Below are positions 22,101 through 27,404 of a stretch of DNA of 27,404 nucleotides, piece after piece. Both the position numbers and the translations under genes were made by a program. Under the pieces are notes generated by a model that was given only the letters and a program-made list of their open reading frames with translations, was not told where the DNA came from and made no database searches. The stretch is from a virus. Location: positions 1 through 27,404 of the IMG/VR virus record IMGVR_UViG_3300047330_000010. One strand, 5' to 3'. Position 1 is the stretch's first letter, and each line of letters opens with the position of its first letter.

Positions 22101-24105
22101 GTATCGGTCCCGGCGCGGGCGGCGCTTTAGGAGCCGGCCCCTGCACAGGCTCCGCAGGCACGGGGGGTGCGTTTGCGGCAGACGGCGGGGGCTGTTCCTG
22201 GGGCGATTGTGCCGCAGGCTCAGGCGTTTGTGAAGGAGGATTTTGAGGCGGGGGCGGGTTCGCGCGTTCCTCGGCTACCTTGGCGTTCTGCTCGATCTCC
22301 TGGCGCTGGACCTGCACGGCCTGCTGGGGCGGCACCTTATCGTCCTGCACGATCTGCTGGATCGAGCGGACGGGCACGCCCTTGGGGGGTGGCGCGGGCT
22401 CGGTAGGCGCGGGAGGCGCGGGAGGCGCGGGAGGCGCGGGAGGCGCGGGAGGCGCGGGAGGCGCGGGAGGCGCGGGAGGCGCGGGAGGCGCGGGTGGTGG
22501 GGCTTCGGCCCCTGGCTGCGCCGCCGGTTCGGGCGGGCTTGCTGATCCTGCCTGCGGGGCCGGCGCAGCCGTGGGTGGCGCTTCTCCTACACCGGGCGCG
22601 GGCGGCGGTGAAGGGGGTGCAGGGGGTTGTGGGGGAGGCTCGGGTGGGCCACCGGGTGTTTGGCTCGCATCCGGTTGATCGGTGGTCGCGGGCGTCGGCG
22701 CGGGCGTCGTCAGGCTCACGTCCAGCGCGGCCTTCTGCGCCGGGTCCACATGGGTCTCGACAGGCTCGGGCACCGCCGCCGGGGGCTTGACGGGCGTGCC
22801 GTCCGCATGCGTGCCATGGAACACACCCAAGGGGCCGCCCAGGGCTACGCCGCCGGCGAACCCCGACGCGGCAGCAATGGCGGTATGGGCCGGATCGAAA
22901 TTTTGCTGCGTGCCAACAGCAATGTTGCCCTCCTGCTGGGCAATATCGCCGCCGGCACCCTGAGCCGCCATCGTGACGCCGGTTTCGCCCGCGCTGACCA
23001 TGGCGCGTTTGAGAAGGGACGCGCCGGCCGGCAGGAGCGCGCCGGTCGCGGTGGCACCCAGGCCCGCACCCGCCAAGGCTCCAACGGCACCCGAGAGCGC
23101 GACAAAGGGAGCGGTCGTGGTATGTATTACGTTCTGACGTGCAACCGTATCGCTGGCACCCTGTTCTATTGAAGCCTTATAGACAGGAACATCCATGAGT
23201 TGCTTGGGCGTAGCAGAAGCAACCTGATCCACCAGCGCGTTGTATGTCTGGCCGGCGTTTAGACCCCCAAAGGTCGCCGCCGTGGCGAGGCTCGCGGTGA
23301 GTTTAGGCCCTAGCAGTCCTGGTAATACTTTGCCCAATACCTCGGGCGCATACCTGGAGATGAGCGCGCCCGTCGCCGCGAAGGCTTCCTCCGGTGCCGC
23401 CGCCGCGCCCGCCACGCCCGCGCCTACCGCAAGCGCGCCCTGGGGGAGCATATCCGCGATGTTCCCCGCGAGATACCTTCCTGGGTTCTGGAACGCGCTG
23501 CCGTCCCATATGCTCGCGGTGAGCGCTTGCTTGCCCGCATTTGAGAGATCGGCGTAGGTAGCATCTATATGTTTCTGGATTGCGTTCTTAATACGATCAT
23601 TGTCAGCGAGTTCTGCAGGGCTCGCACCCGCATAATTCTCAAGGGCCGCGACTGCACCCAGCGCATCTTTGCCGCTTTCAAGGGTGGCACCCCAGAGGCG
23701 ATCACCAAAGTCTCTGAAAAACCCATGATTATTGTCGGGATCAGGGCCGGTTTGTATCTGCGATGCTTCGATGCGCGACGGATCGAGCACACCATCTTTG
23801 ACACCCAGCTTATCCATCCAGGTTTGCGCGTGCTCGGTGCGGGCTTTTTGTTGCTTGTCCGCTAGGTTTTTGAGCGCTTTGTTTATGTCGTCCTGGGACA
23901 TAAGCGGCGCGGAGATCGGCGCAGCCTGAGACTGACCCTGGCTCGTGTCAGGATCGGTCGGTGTTTGAAGCGCCGGCTGATCGGGCGCGGCCGGCGCGGA
24001 ACTCACGGGTGCGGGAGCCGCACCCGTCGCCGGGTATCCTGCAACGACGCCTGCGCTGTAATCCTCGGGTGTGGCGGCGCTCGGATCGACCTGTGGGCCT
24101 GACAT
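16144..24105 (-). CDS. giant polyvalent virion/ejection protein with HExxH protease motif
   Basis: A 2653-aa protein. Residues about 1-430 hold an Ala/Gly-rich region with hydrophobic helices; about 430-1130 is a Pro/Ala/Glu-rich linker with three tandem-repeat arrays; about 1130-1420 is charged and helical; residues 1430-1640 contain HEAIH (1502-1506) with a downstream YHEVATQHLTNPEV (Glu about 1567), a gluzincin-like zinc-protease arrangement. The C-terminal third includes PLGKIALPLVQFKNYGLHM (from residue 2322), like the PLxRFG / large polyvalent protein domains of podoviruses, and a hydrophobic stretch after it. Such proteins are packaged and ejected with the DNA. GGAG in the end of the upstream gene suggests coupled translation. 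It is not an N4-type virion RNA polymerase as far as I can see. Confidence 0.85.
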   Translation of the reverse strand: MSGPQVDPSAATPEDYSAGVVAGYPATGAAPAPVSSAPAAPDQPALQTPTDPDTSQGQSQAAPISAPLMSQDDINKALKNLADKQQKARTEHAQTWMDKLGVKDGVLDPSRIEASQIQTGPDPDNNHGFFRDFGDRLWGATLESGKDALGAVAALENYAGASPAELADNDRIKNAIQKHIDATYADLSNAGKQALTASIWDGSAFQNPGRYLAGNIADMLPQGALAVGAGVAGAAAAPEEAFAATGALISRYAPEVLGKVLPGLLGPKLTASLATAATFGGLNAGQTYNALVDQVASATPKQLMDVPVYKASIEQGASDTVARQNVIHTTTAPFVALSGAVGALAGAGLGATATGALLPAGASLLKRAMVSAGETGVTMAAQGAGGDIAQQEGNIAVGTQQNFDPAHTAIAAASGFAGGVALGGPLGVFHGTHADGTPVKPPAAVPEPVETHVDPAQKAALDVSLTTPAPTPATTDQPDASQTPGGPPEPPPQPPAPPSPPPAPGVGEAPPTAAPAPQAGSASPPEPAAQPGAEAPPPAPPAPPAPPAPPAPPAPPAPPAPPAPPAPTEPAPPPKGVPVRSIQQIVQDDKVPPQQAVQVQRQEIEQNAKVAEERANPPPPQNPPSQTPEPAAQSPQEQPPPSAANAPPVPAEPVQGPAPKAPPAPGPILPEGSPPGAGDQQVTPAPAAPGASGPAAGPEATPATAVTAKARIEPGVAAPKASEPSAPKPEPKVVGSFETAKGSTYQIHEDGTTTRNKSLHQGHDPNDVGIKPRSVRTIYVSPGNAPYLSGAGLITGPKGFRVALGRDGKAWGLTWNEKEGRWGASPGARNIQYSDEPALGLAPVELWKPTDDVYKHEAYANQHAGNMIVKLDKAKPPDHSDDIRPEYKPGQAAPEPAPTTPEPAPTTPEPAPTTPEPAPYRQRIAEVQDRDHPRDAVFVPADAKGVGVGFKGVFVATKKGVGRFYSTDPEKIIAFKNLTPEELTPEKIKELEEPGKLKPTESSAPEETPATEPAPAAQEVIEPKAETPETPETPETPETPPVPTGREEDKTTPAAPEAPPPTETPETPQQKLLRVREEQKAKRAAEKARIDKLTKGEQFEQDKNVHVEPPTEGEPEPEPVIQAKPEPIQAEDEEEPRDDISEAYKEDTGEGEPEIIPGAGEGPIIAQQDIDLGDKTRADTSTDRLRDAKDLISKVDDGLMTIHEAANDFEWTPGKKGGRPARDEARTLKGYLNHVVKLTDPDEITRKMDDLIAHMSDSEKRLTKDVNEAKRKGDKREARVIEKEIVTNLLAKLGKLKNELDAHERNKGYLEALEKGDPVGDAVRDEIKPKGPSLDKVLRDTEKKQRLKAAAEEAKARKYEPKIEPYADRVNRHLALNTNFIDAMKDAQDHGQTYRLKDAMILAARNIAKDGARMGYIRNLLNHMANMVPDLEIMTSDHAYDLGKIKRLWKDDFDNGQVTGLHNTERNEDKSIKQRTVIMPSRTPEDLDPRLKAIGGPVALAHEAIHAITFRAISDMTKIPALRPMFEALKAINNEFVRASGEANYAKVLDKIARYQVEYATGAFYHEVATQHLTNPEVHAFTSTLKPSEAFIQEMRRLGFDKSPTTLWEYFKDWLRRVVGIQKPDNAFEGSLLEAVMAPLQHVLERSAAYERGETYDHAASLLSGRETGDRDELASALRGALGPRADGQVDRALRYIDLGGMTDRARKALLVATTWDGIVKKYRSMFQTEDHGDALRDLRNAKERIDRVNAQYIKANGDTVDDLIKRLQGREELAELMNDATIAKARLGNPDPKANKNVKNIQELMDRYNNLSADDRQTYQDLRDHYAKMYEDRATAERTALIDNFLPDATPAQKQAVDDLLKNRSPKEIQAFIDNADTSDIAKMFADTWDRSRNFVTGIADLVKGNKLAGDYFPLRRYGDYVLTYGDSANKATSDADPLTRYGMEMFEKKADAIARKAELEQAGHANVSDVMTKQESMDKSLKGNIPFVKQMLSSLENSSLSAAQIQEARDLLTSVVLEHGTTSDAGRIARRKGIGGASKEAARTLASEHLNFAYKVGRMLHGGDLQDALTRMRNTVVDMGRRGAGPNTQIVANAVLHEMEQRVKASSLTTSFTSELARKATNFGFMQSVASPSIMVKHTLEAQMNAAALLAPRHGAKATLALGKAMRDLGPRLVKEGAAAMFKAARKGLSASDWDMGRYGLEQLVKNGADRGQMERLFEKANAAGLIDHTMDKDIRDIAKGGSYEKGKLSTVWNRFRDFNTVGAHAADVMNRMVIAKATFDLELEKTGSEGVAIERAIDTLRDAIPNYGGKARIATEKGPLGKIALPLVQFKNYGLHMYSVMLGLAHQSLRGADATERKEAALALAGILGTHALMAGAFTILGDPLTLAGVAYGAATGQNKPHDFEADLRGFFSDIMGPTAGEIFSRGLPHAIGIDLSHNIGLSNLLEMPELEGYDGKSFLKWMGAIATGASGEDASNEVAGLLDLYRGNFQKGFEGLLPRPLRDPLKAIRYANEGIPGPGGRPGLPPGGVSPAGLVGQALGFQPADVSEYREGRAAVAQAKAEAQVEQQKLSQAWVTAPDNDARTEAMQAIQDYNASHPGEEIQMPTLFEALRRQRLNTAAQPNAKNFGLQLSPRQAKAMAQAGRFANVN
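19105..19122. repeat. dispersed 18-bp palindrome, degenerate copy 6
   Basis: TTCCCTAC, centre CG, GAAAGGAG: left arm perfect, right arm with three mismatches. It encodes SGRET on the minus strand, in the same register as three other coding copies. It may be a decayed or weak site. Confidence 0.45.
20965..20982. repeat. dispersed 18-bp palindrome, copy 7, inside giant gene
   Basis: TTCCCTAC, centre CA, GTAGGGAC: one mismatch, in the outermost base. On the minus strand it reads PTGREE within the acidic Pro-rich linker of the giant protein. Confidence 0.8.
20993..21028. repeat. 9-bp tandem repeat encoding Glu-Thr-Pro
   Basis: Three copies of TCGGGTGTC plus one degenerate unit, encoding consecutive ETP triplets on the minus strand. 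It lies directly beside palindrome copy 7 in the linker of the giant protein. Confidence 0.75.
21355..21417. repeat. 21-bp tandem repeat encoding APTTPEP
   Basis: Three identical 21-nt units and the start of a fourth, encoding the heptapeptide APTTPEP on the minus strand. Perfect identity at DNA level suggests recent slippage expansion in the Pro-rich linker. Confidence 0.85.
22406..22495. repeat. 9-bp tandem repeat encoding Pro-Pro-Ala
   Basis: Ten units of GGCGCGGGA, the last ending in T, encode a run of PPA triplets in the giant protein. Perfect copies suggest an unstable array that may vary in length between isolates. Confidence 0.9.
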
Positions 24106-24108
24106 AAA

Positions 24109-27100
24109 CTACATTGCTCCAATCATCGCGGAACCAAGCATCGCGGAACCTGGGTCCACGGCCTGCGGGAGCGCCATGTTGCCGGTGTTTGGGGCATTTG
24201 GGTTTCCAAAAATCTTTGGGCCGGAAGGTGCCTGGGCGGGAGGTTGAAGCGAACCGATAAGACGTGTCACCGTAGATGGCTGTAGGCGCGCAACCACGCG
24301 ACCATCGGCGGTCACGACCGCGCCAAAAGCCTTATCGCCTTTTTTGGTATTCACCGAGTAGCCGGCGTTCTTGTCATGTGTGGCAAGGCTGTTCGCGATT
24401 TCATAGGCGGTAGGGCTCGGCATTGGCATGTCTTGCGAGTGCAGGCTACGAATATCGTAGTAAGCCAGCGCGGCAGCGGAGCGTTGTTGTGGGCTCATGC
24501 CCTTCACGATTGGGTCCGCCAAACCCTTTGGCGTGTCCTGCGTCGCACCGGGACCATACAAGGTTTCAACTTCTTTGCCGTATTGATCGTGGTCTTTCTT
24601 ATCCTGCGCGGCTTGGTTGGCATCAATTTTTGCCTGTTGTTCCTCGCGTTCCTTGAGCAAGCCCGTGCTTTGCTGCAACGTGACTTCATCCATTTTTTGC
24701 TTGCGTTGCATTTCGAGTTCCTGAGAATGCAGCGCGAGCGCATAATTACGCGTGGCATCCGCCTCGTGGGCGTTTTGCTGCGCCGTCACCGCGCGTTCTC
24801 TCGCGGCATCGGCGCGCTCTTTGATGAGATCACCGAAATACGCACCGTGCTGTTTCTCGAACTCGGTTTGTGCGTTTTGTTGATTGAGCGTCTGGATAGC
24901 GCTCAGATATTTGTTCGGGTCGGAAGTCATCACAAGCTGGGGCTGGAGGTTCTGGCGCGTCACCTGGAACGGCTGACCTAATGCCAGGGTCGGATCTTTC
25001 TCGCTAAACTGCTGCGCCCATACCTGCCCCTTGCTGTCCACGCTGAACTTCCCGAAAGACCCATCAGGGAAGAAGGCGTGCGCCACCGCAAGCTGCTGCG
25101 CCGCCGTGGTGCCGTCGCCGGCCGCGAGCGCCCGATCCGCGTTCATCAGGGCATTGGACGCGCCTTGTCTCGACATACCCAGGATGAGTTCCTGCGCCTG
25201 CTGCGCGCCGGCCACGTCGCCTTTCATAAGGCTCGCATACACGAGGCTCGTCTCGGCCGCTGCCCATTTCTGCCCCAAGGGCGTGCTGTCGGGCGCGGTC
25301 TGCGCGATGTAGCGCATCGTCGCATCAGGGCCGGCTTTCATGGCGGCCTGAAGCGCGGTGGGGTCCACGCTGGGCGGCGTGGTGCAGTTTGTGGGACCAG
25401 GGTTCTGGCCTGGGAAACATTTCTTCATGTAATCGAGCGCGGACGGCGGCACCTGATCGGTTTTGCCGGCGGCGAAGCGTGCGGCGTTCTGCGGGCCGGC
25501 GTTGTATCCCACGGCCACGGCCGGCGAGCCAACACCATACGCATTATTCAACGGGTTCAAGATCAAGCCAGCAATATGGGCACCCCCATCAAGTGTATTT
25601 GGATCATACATATGAGTTGGGTCAACCTGATCCCAGGTGCTCGGAAGAATTTGGAACGGTCCAATTTCGCCATCTTTGCCGCGTGGCACATTAGTTTCTC
25701 GCATACCGGCTTCCATATTCCAGTGCAGCGCGAGTTGGTCCGCCGGGACGCCGGTATCTCTTGAAGACTTCTCTAAAGTCTGCATCTGACGCTCAGCGTT
25801 CTGCGCTTTTTCAGGGTCAGGGTCTTTGGTCGCGAGAATAAGCGCAGCATAGGGCTTCGGATCGTAAGGGAGCACACGCACCTTCTCGGTCGCGGGCACG
25901 GGCGGCTGCGATTGGTTCGTGGGCGTCTTCTGATCGGGCACCACTTTCGTGCCCGTAGTAGCGGTGGGGCCGCCCGTGGGGATAGCCTTGGATATGGGCG
26001 CGCTCGGCGCAGCGCCGGGGTCTCTGTATCCCGTATCCTTGCTGTCCCCATCATCGGTTTTTGCCATCGGCAACGCGGCGGCTTTAGGGTTTGTGCCCGG
26101 CGGCGCGGTGGGTTGAGGGGGTGGGGTTTTCCCTCCCGGTAGGGAAGAAGCCCCAGGACGGGCGTTTGGCGGAAGTTCATCCGCCTGCGCGGTGCCGACA
26201 CCAAAAAATCCCATCGCCCGCTGCGCGAATGTAAGCGGGGGTGCTGCGTCGTTGGTTTGGGCGGGCGCGCTCTGGCTTGGCTGGGGTTTTCCCTGGCCGC
26301 CGCCGGGCAGATTTGGGTCGGGTTGATTGATGAGGCGCGGCGTGCCGCCCACGGTAGGGGCCAGGACGTTCGCACCCTGCTTCTGACCAAAGGGTGTGTT
26401 CGTGCCCATGGGTTGCCCGGCGATAGGCACCGCGCCGGGCGCGCGGTTCTGCATCTGCGCCTGCGTCGAGAGCATCGTCTGGGGCGGCGGGGGCGAAACC
26501 GAGGCCACGCCCGCCAAGGGTGTTGTCGGCACCGGAGAGGGTGCCGCCGGCAGCGCCGCCGCCGGCAAGTTGGTTGTCTGCGTCGCCGGCACCGTCGCGG
26601 GCGGCGCGCTCTGCGTGGGCAACGCCGCTGGCACATATGTCGTCGGCGGTAGGCTGAGATTGTAGCGGTTCTCGATATCAGGGGGCACCGTCGCGGGCGG
26701 CGCGCTCTGCGTGGGCAACGCCGCTGGCACATATGTCGTCGGCGGCAGACTGAGATTGTAGCGGTTCTGGATATCGGGGCCGTCCGTGGTGGTAGCGTCG
26801 GGTGCCACCGTGCTCGCGTCCGCGCCGGGCGTCGTGTCGTCTAGTTTTATCCCCTGGGCTTTCATGCCCTTCGTGAGTTTGTCGGTGATGTCTTTTGCAG
26901 CTTTGCTCTTGAAGGGATCGTTCTTCTCGCCATCGGGCTCACCCTTCGCGCTGTCAGGATCGGGCAGGCTCGACGGATCGGCCAAAGGCTGCGCCGTCAC
27001 GGGCGCGGGGCCGGGCGCGGGCTGCGTGCCGTCAGGGTTCGATGATGTGCTGGTAGGCGTAGGCGTCACACCCGTGTTTACGCCCTGCGTAGGGGTTGAA

Positions 27101-27261
27101 TTATTCTGTTGGAGTTCTTGTGTAGCCTGGGCGGTCGCCTGCGCGTCGCGCACGTCTTGCGCGGCCTGTTGCTGCGCACGCGTGGCGTTCATCTGGAGCC
27201 ATTGGTTTTGGATATTGTTCATGCCCTCCGCGCCCTGGAGGAAACCCGACATGAAGCCCAT
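24109..27261 (-). CDS. large virion protein with SLT lytic transglycosylase domain
   Basis: A 1050-aa protein starting at a TAATG overlap with the upstream gene, with AGGAG 10 nt before the ATG. Residues 1-450 are Pro/Thr/Gln-rich low-complexity sequence with a duplicated 32-residue unit. Residues about 470-620 form an SLT domain: LHWNMEAGMRETN with probable catalytic Glu517, GEIGPFQILPSTW, and GYNAGPQNA. The C-terminal part holds long Gln/Glu/Ala helices (about 780-900), likely coiled coil. This fits an internal or tail-associated virion protein that opens peptidoglycan during DNA ejection, comparable in role to T7 gp16 but with the enzyme on a separate protein from the giant one. It is followed 3 nt later by the giant gene. 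Confidence 0.85.
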   Translation of the reverse strand: MGFMSGFLQGAEGMNNIQNQWLQMNATRAQQQAAQDVRDAQATAQATQELQQNNSTPTQGVNTGVTPTPTSTSSNPDGTQPAPGPAPVTAQPLADPSSLPDPDSAKGEPDGEKNDPFKSKAAKDITDKLTKGMKAQGIKLDDTTPGADASTVAPDATTTDGPDIQNRYNLSLPPTTYVPAALPTQSAPPATVPPDIENRYNLSLPPTTYVPAALPTQSAPPATVPATQTTNLPAAALPAAPSPVPTTPLAGVASVSPPPPQTMLSTQAQMQNRAPGAVPIAGQPMGTNTPFGQKQGANVLAPTVGGTPRLINQPDPNLPGGGQGKPQPSQSAPAQTNDAAPPLTFAQRAMGFFGVGTAQADELPPNARPGASSLPGGKTPPPQPTAPPGTNPKAAALPMAKTDDGDSKDTGYRDPGAAPSAPISKAIPTGGPTATTGTKVVPDQKTPTNQSQPPVPATEKVRVLPYDPKPYAALILATKDPDPEKAQNAERQMQTLEKSSRDTGVPADQLALHWNMEAGMRETNVPRGKDGEIGPFQILPSTWDQVDPTHMYDPNTLDGGAHIAGLILNPLNNAYGVGSPAVAVGYNAGPQNAARFAAGKTDQVPPSALDYMKKCFPGQNPGPTNCTTPPSVDPTALQAAMKAGPDATMRYIAQTAPDSTPLGQKWAAAETSLVYASLMKGDVAGAQQAQELILGMSRQGASNALMNADRALAAGDGTTAAQQLAVAHAFFPDGSFGKFSVDSKGQVWAQQFSEKDPTLALGQPFQVTRQNLQPQLVMTSDPNKYLSAIQTLNQQNAQTEFEKQHGAYFGDLIKERADAARERAVTAQQNAHEADATRNYALALHSQELEMQRKQKMDEVTLQQSTGLLKEREEQQAKIDANQAAQDKKDHDQYGKEVETLYGPGATQDTPKGLADPIVKGMSPQQRSAAALAYYDIRSLHSQDMPMPSPTAYEIANSLATHDKNAGYSVNTKKGDKAFGAVVTADGRVVARLQPSTVTRLIGSLQPPAQAPSGPKIFGNPNAPNTGNMALPQAVDPGSAMLGSAMIGAM
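26129..26146. repeat. dispersed 18-bp palindrome, copy 8
   Basis: TTCCCTCC, centre CG, GTAGGGAA: one internal mismatch in the left arm. It lies in the low-complexity region of the SLT virion protein and encodes SLPGGK on the minus strand, a third reading register. Confidence 0.7.
26588..26779. repeat. 96-bp tandem duplication inside the SLT virion gene
   Basis: Two adjacent 96-nt units differing at a few bases, each encoding 32 residues with core NRYNLSLPPTTYVPAALPTQ. Near-identity at DNA level marks a recent in-frame duplication in the Pro-rich part of the protein. Confidence 0.9.
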
Positions 27262-27404
27262 TACGCTTGAACTCCTGCATATGCTGGAATGTATTGCGGT
27301 GCCGGCATCGTCAAACCGCTTGTATCCGTGGGGATCGCCGTGGAAGGTAGATCGGTTGTGGTGGTCGCACCCCCACCAAACATACCTCCCTCGTAAGCGC
27401 CCAA
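27261..27404 (-). CDS. C-terminal end of an upstream virion protein, partial
   Basis: The minus-strand frame is open from the right edge to a TAA at 27261-27263, giving 47 residues (start outside the window). The visible part is Gly/Thr/Pro-rich (YEGGMFGGGATTTTDLP, then MPAPQYIPAYAGVQA). The stop overlaps the ATG of the 1050-aa gene by one base, so the two are translationally coupled. By position it may correspond to the small first internal virion protein of T7-like cassettes, but the sequence alone cannot show this. Confidence 0.65.
   Translation of the reverse strand: MGAYEGGMFGGGATTTTDLPSTAIPTDTSGLTMPAPQYIPAYAGVQA

Noticed and set aside
22406-22495. Tandem repeats considered as a CRISPR array
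   Set aside because: Units are 9 nt without spacers and translate as PPA in a long open gene; no Cas genes are present.
16144-24105. Giant protein considered as an N4-type virion RNA polymerase
   Set aside because: I could not find the polymerase motifs (TxxGR, K-x(n)-YG) in it, whereas an HExxH site and a PLxRFG-like C-terminus are visible.

Overview
This 27.4 kb window looks like part of a tailed bacteriophage (or prophage) genome of the short-tailed, podovirus-like kind, from a GC-rich proteobacterial host. The evidence is gene content. A family A DNA polymerase, a primase-polymerase/helicase fusion, an SF2 helicase and two PD-(D/E)XK-type nucleases stand next to two giant virion-type proteins of 1050 and 2653 residues. 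No ribosomal, tRNA or metabolic gene is visible. The host guess (possibly an alphaproteobacterium) is inference from composition only.

The window has two opposed transcription blocks. Positions 1-15128 are on the plus strand and hold the DNA-metabolism block. In order: a partial VWA/DUF2201 protein; two unknowns; DNA polymerase (2072-4081); an unknown; a small lytic transglycosylase (4339-4782) followed by a hairpin; a 342-aa unknown; a helical protein; a RecB/Cas4-like nuclease with four cysteines; a tandem pair of paralogous small genes; a VRR-NUC nuclease; an SNF2-like helicase; an NrdR-like zinc ribbon; a coiled-coil phage protein; a promoter/hairpin region; a putative ssDNA-binding protein; a terminator; the 999-aa PrimPol-helicase; and two small genes. 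Many of these overlap or nearly touch, which suggests operon transcription and translational coupling.

Positions 15130-27404 are on the minus strand and hold late, virion-type genes. Read 5' to 3' from the right edge: the C-terminal end of one virion protein, a 1050-aa protein with an SLT lytic domain, a 2653-aa polyvalent protein with an HExxH zinc-protease signature and a PLxRFG-like C-terminus, a DUF2778/YkuD-like protein, a small Ala/Thr/Val-rich protein and an HNH-like protein. The order recalls the ejected internal-virion-protein cassette of T7-type phages, with much larger proteins. The two blocks converge with one base between the stop codons. A good plus-strand terminator lies inside the HNH gene.

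The most unusual signal is a dispersed 18-bp palindrome, consensus TTCCCTACCRGTAGGGAA. Eight copies occur across both blocks: a perfect one at 1110, six with one or two arm mismatches, and one degenerate copy at 19105. Two sit in intergenic leaders and six inside genes, in three different reading frames, so the constraint appears to act on DNA or RNA rather than protein. It could be a phage-wide operator/stoperator, a nucleoid or segregation site, an RNA-processing hairpin, or a tiny mobile palindrome. A second recurring signal is the leader TCATCCCC placed directly before the ATG of several genes.
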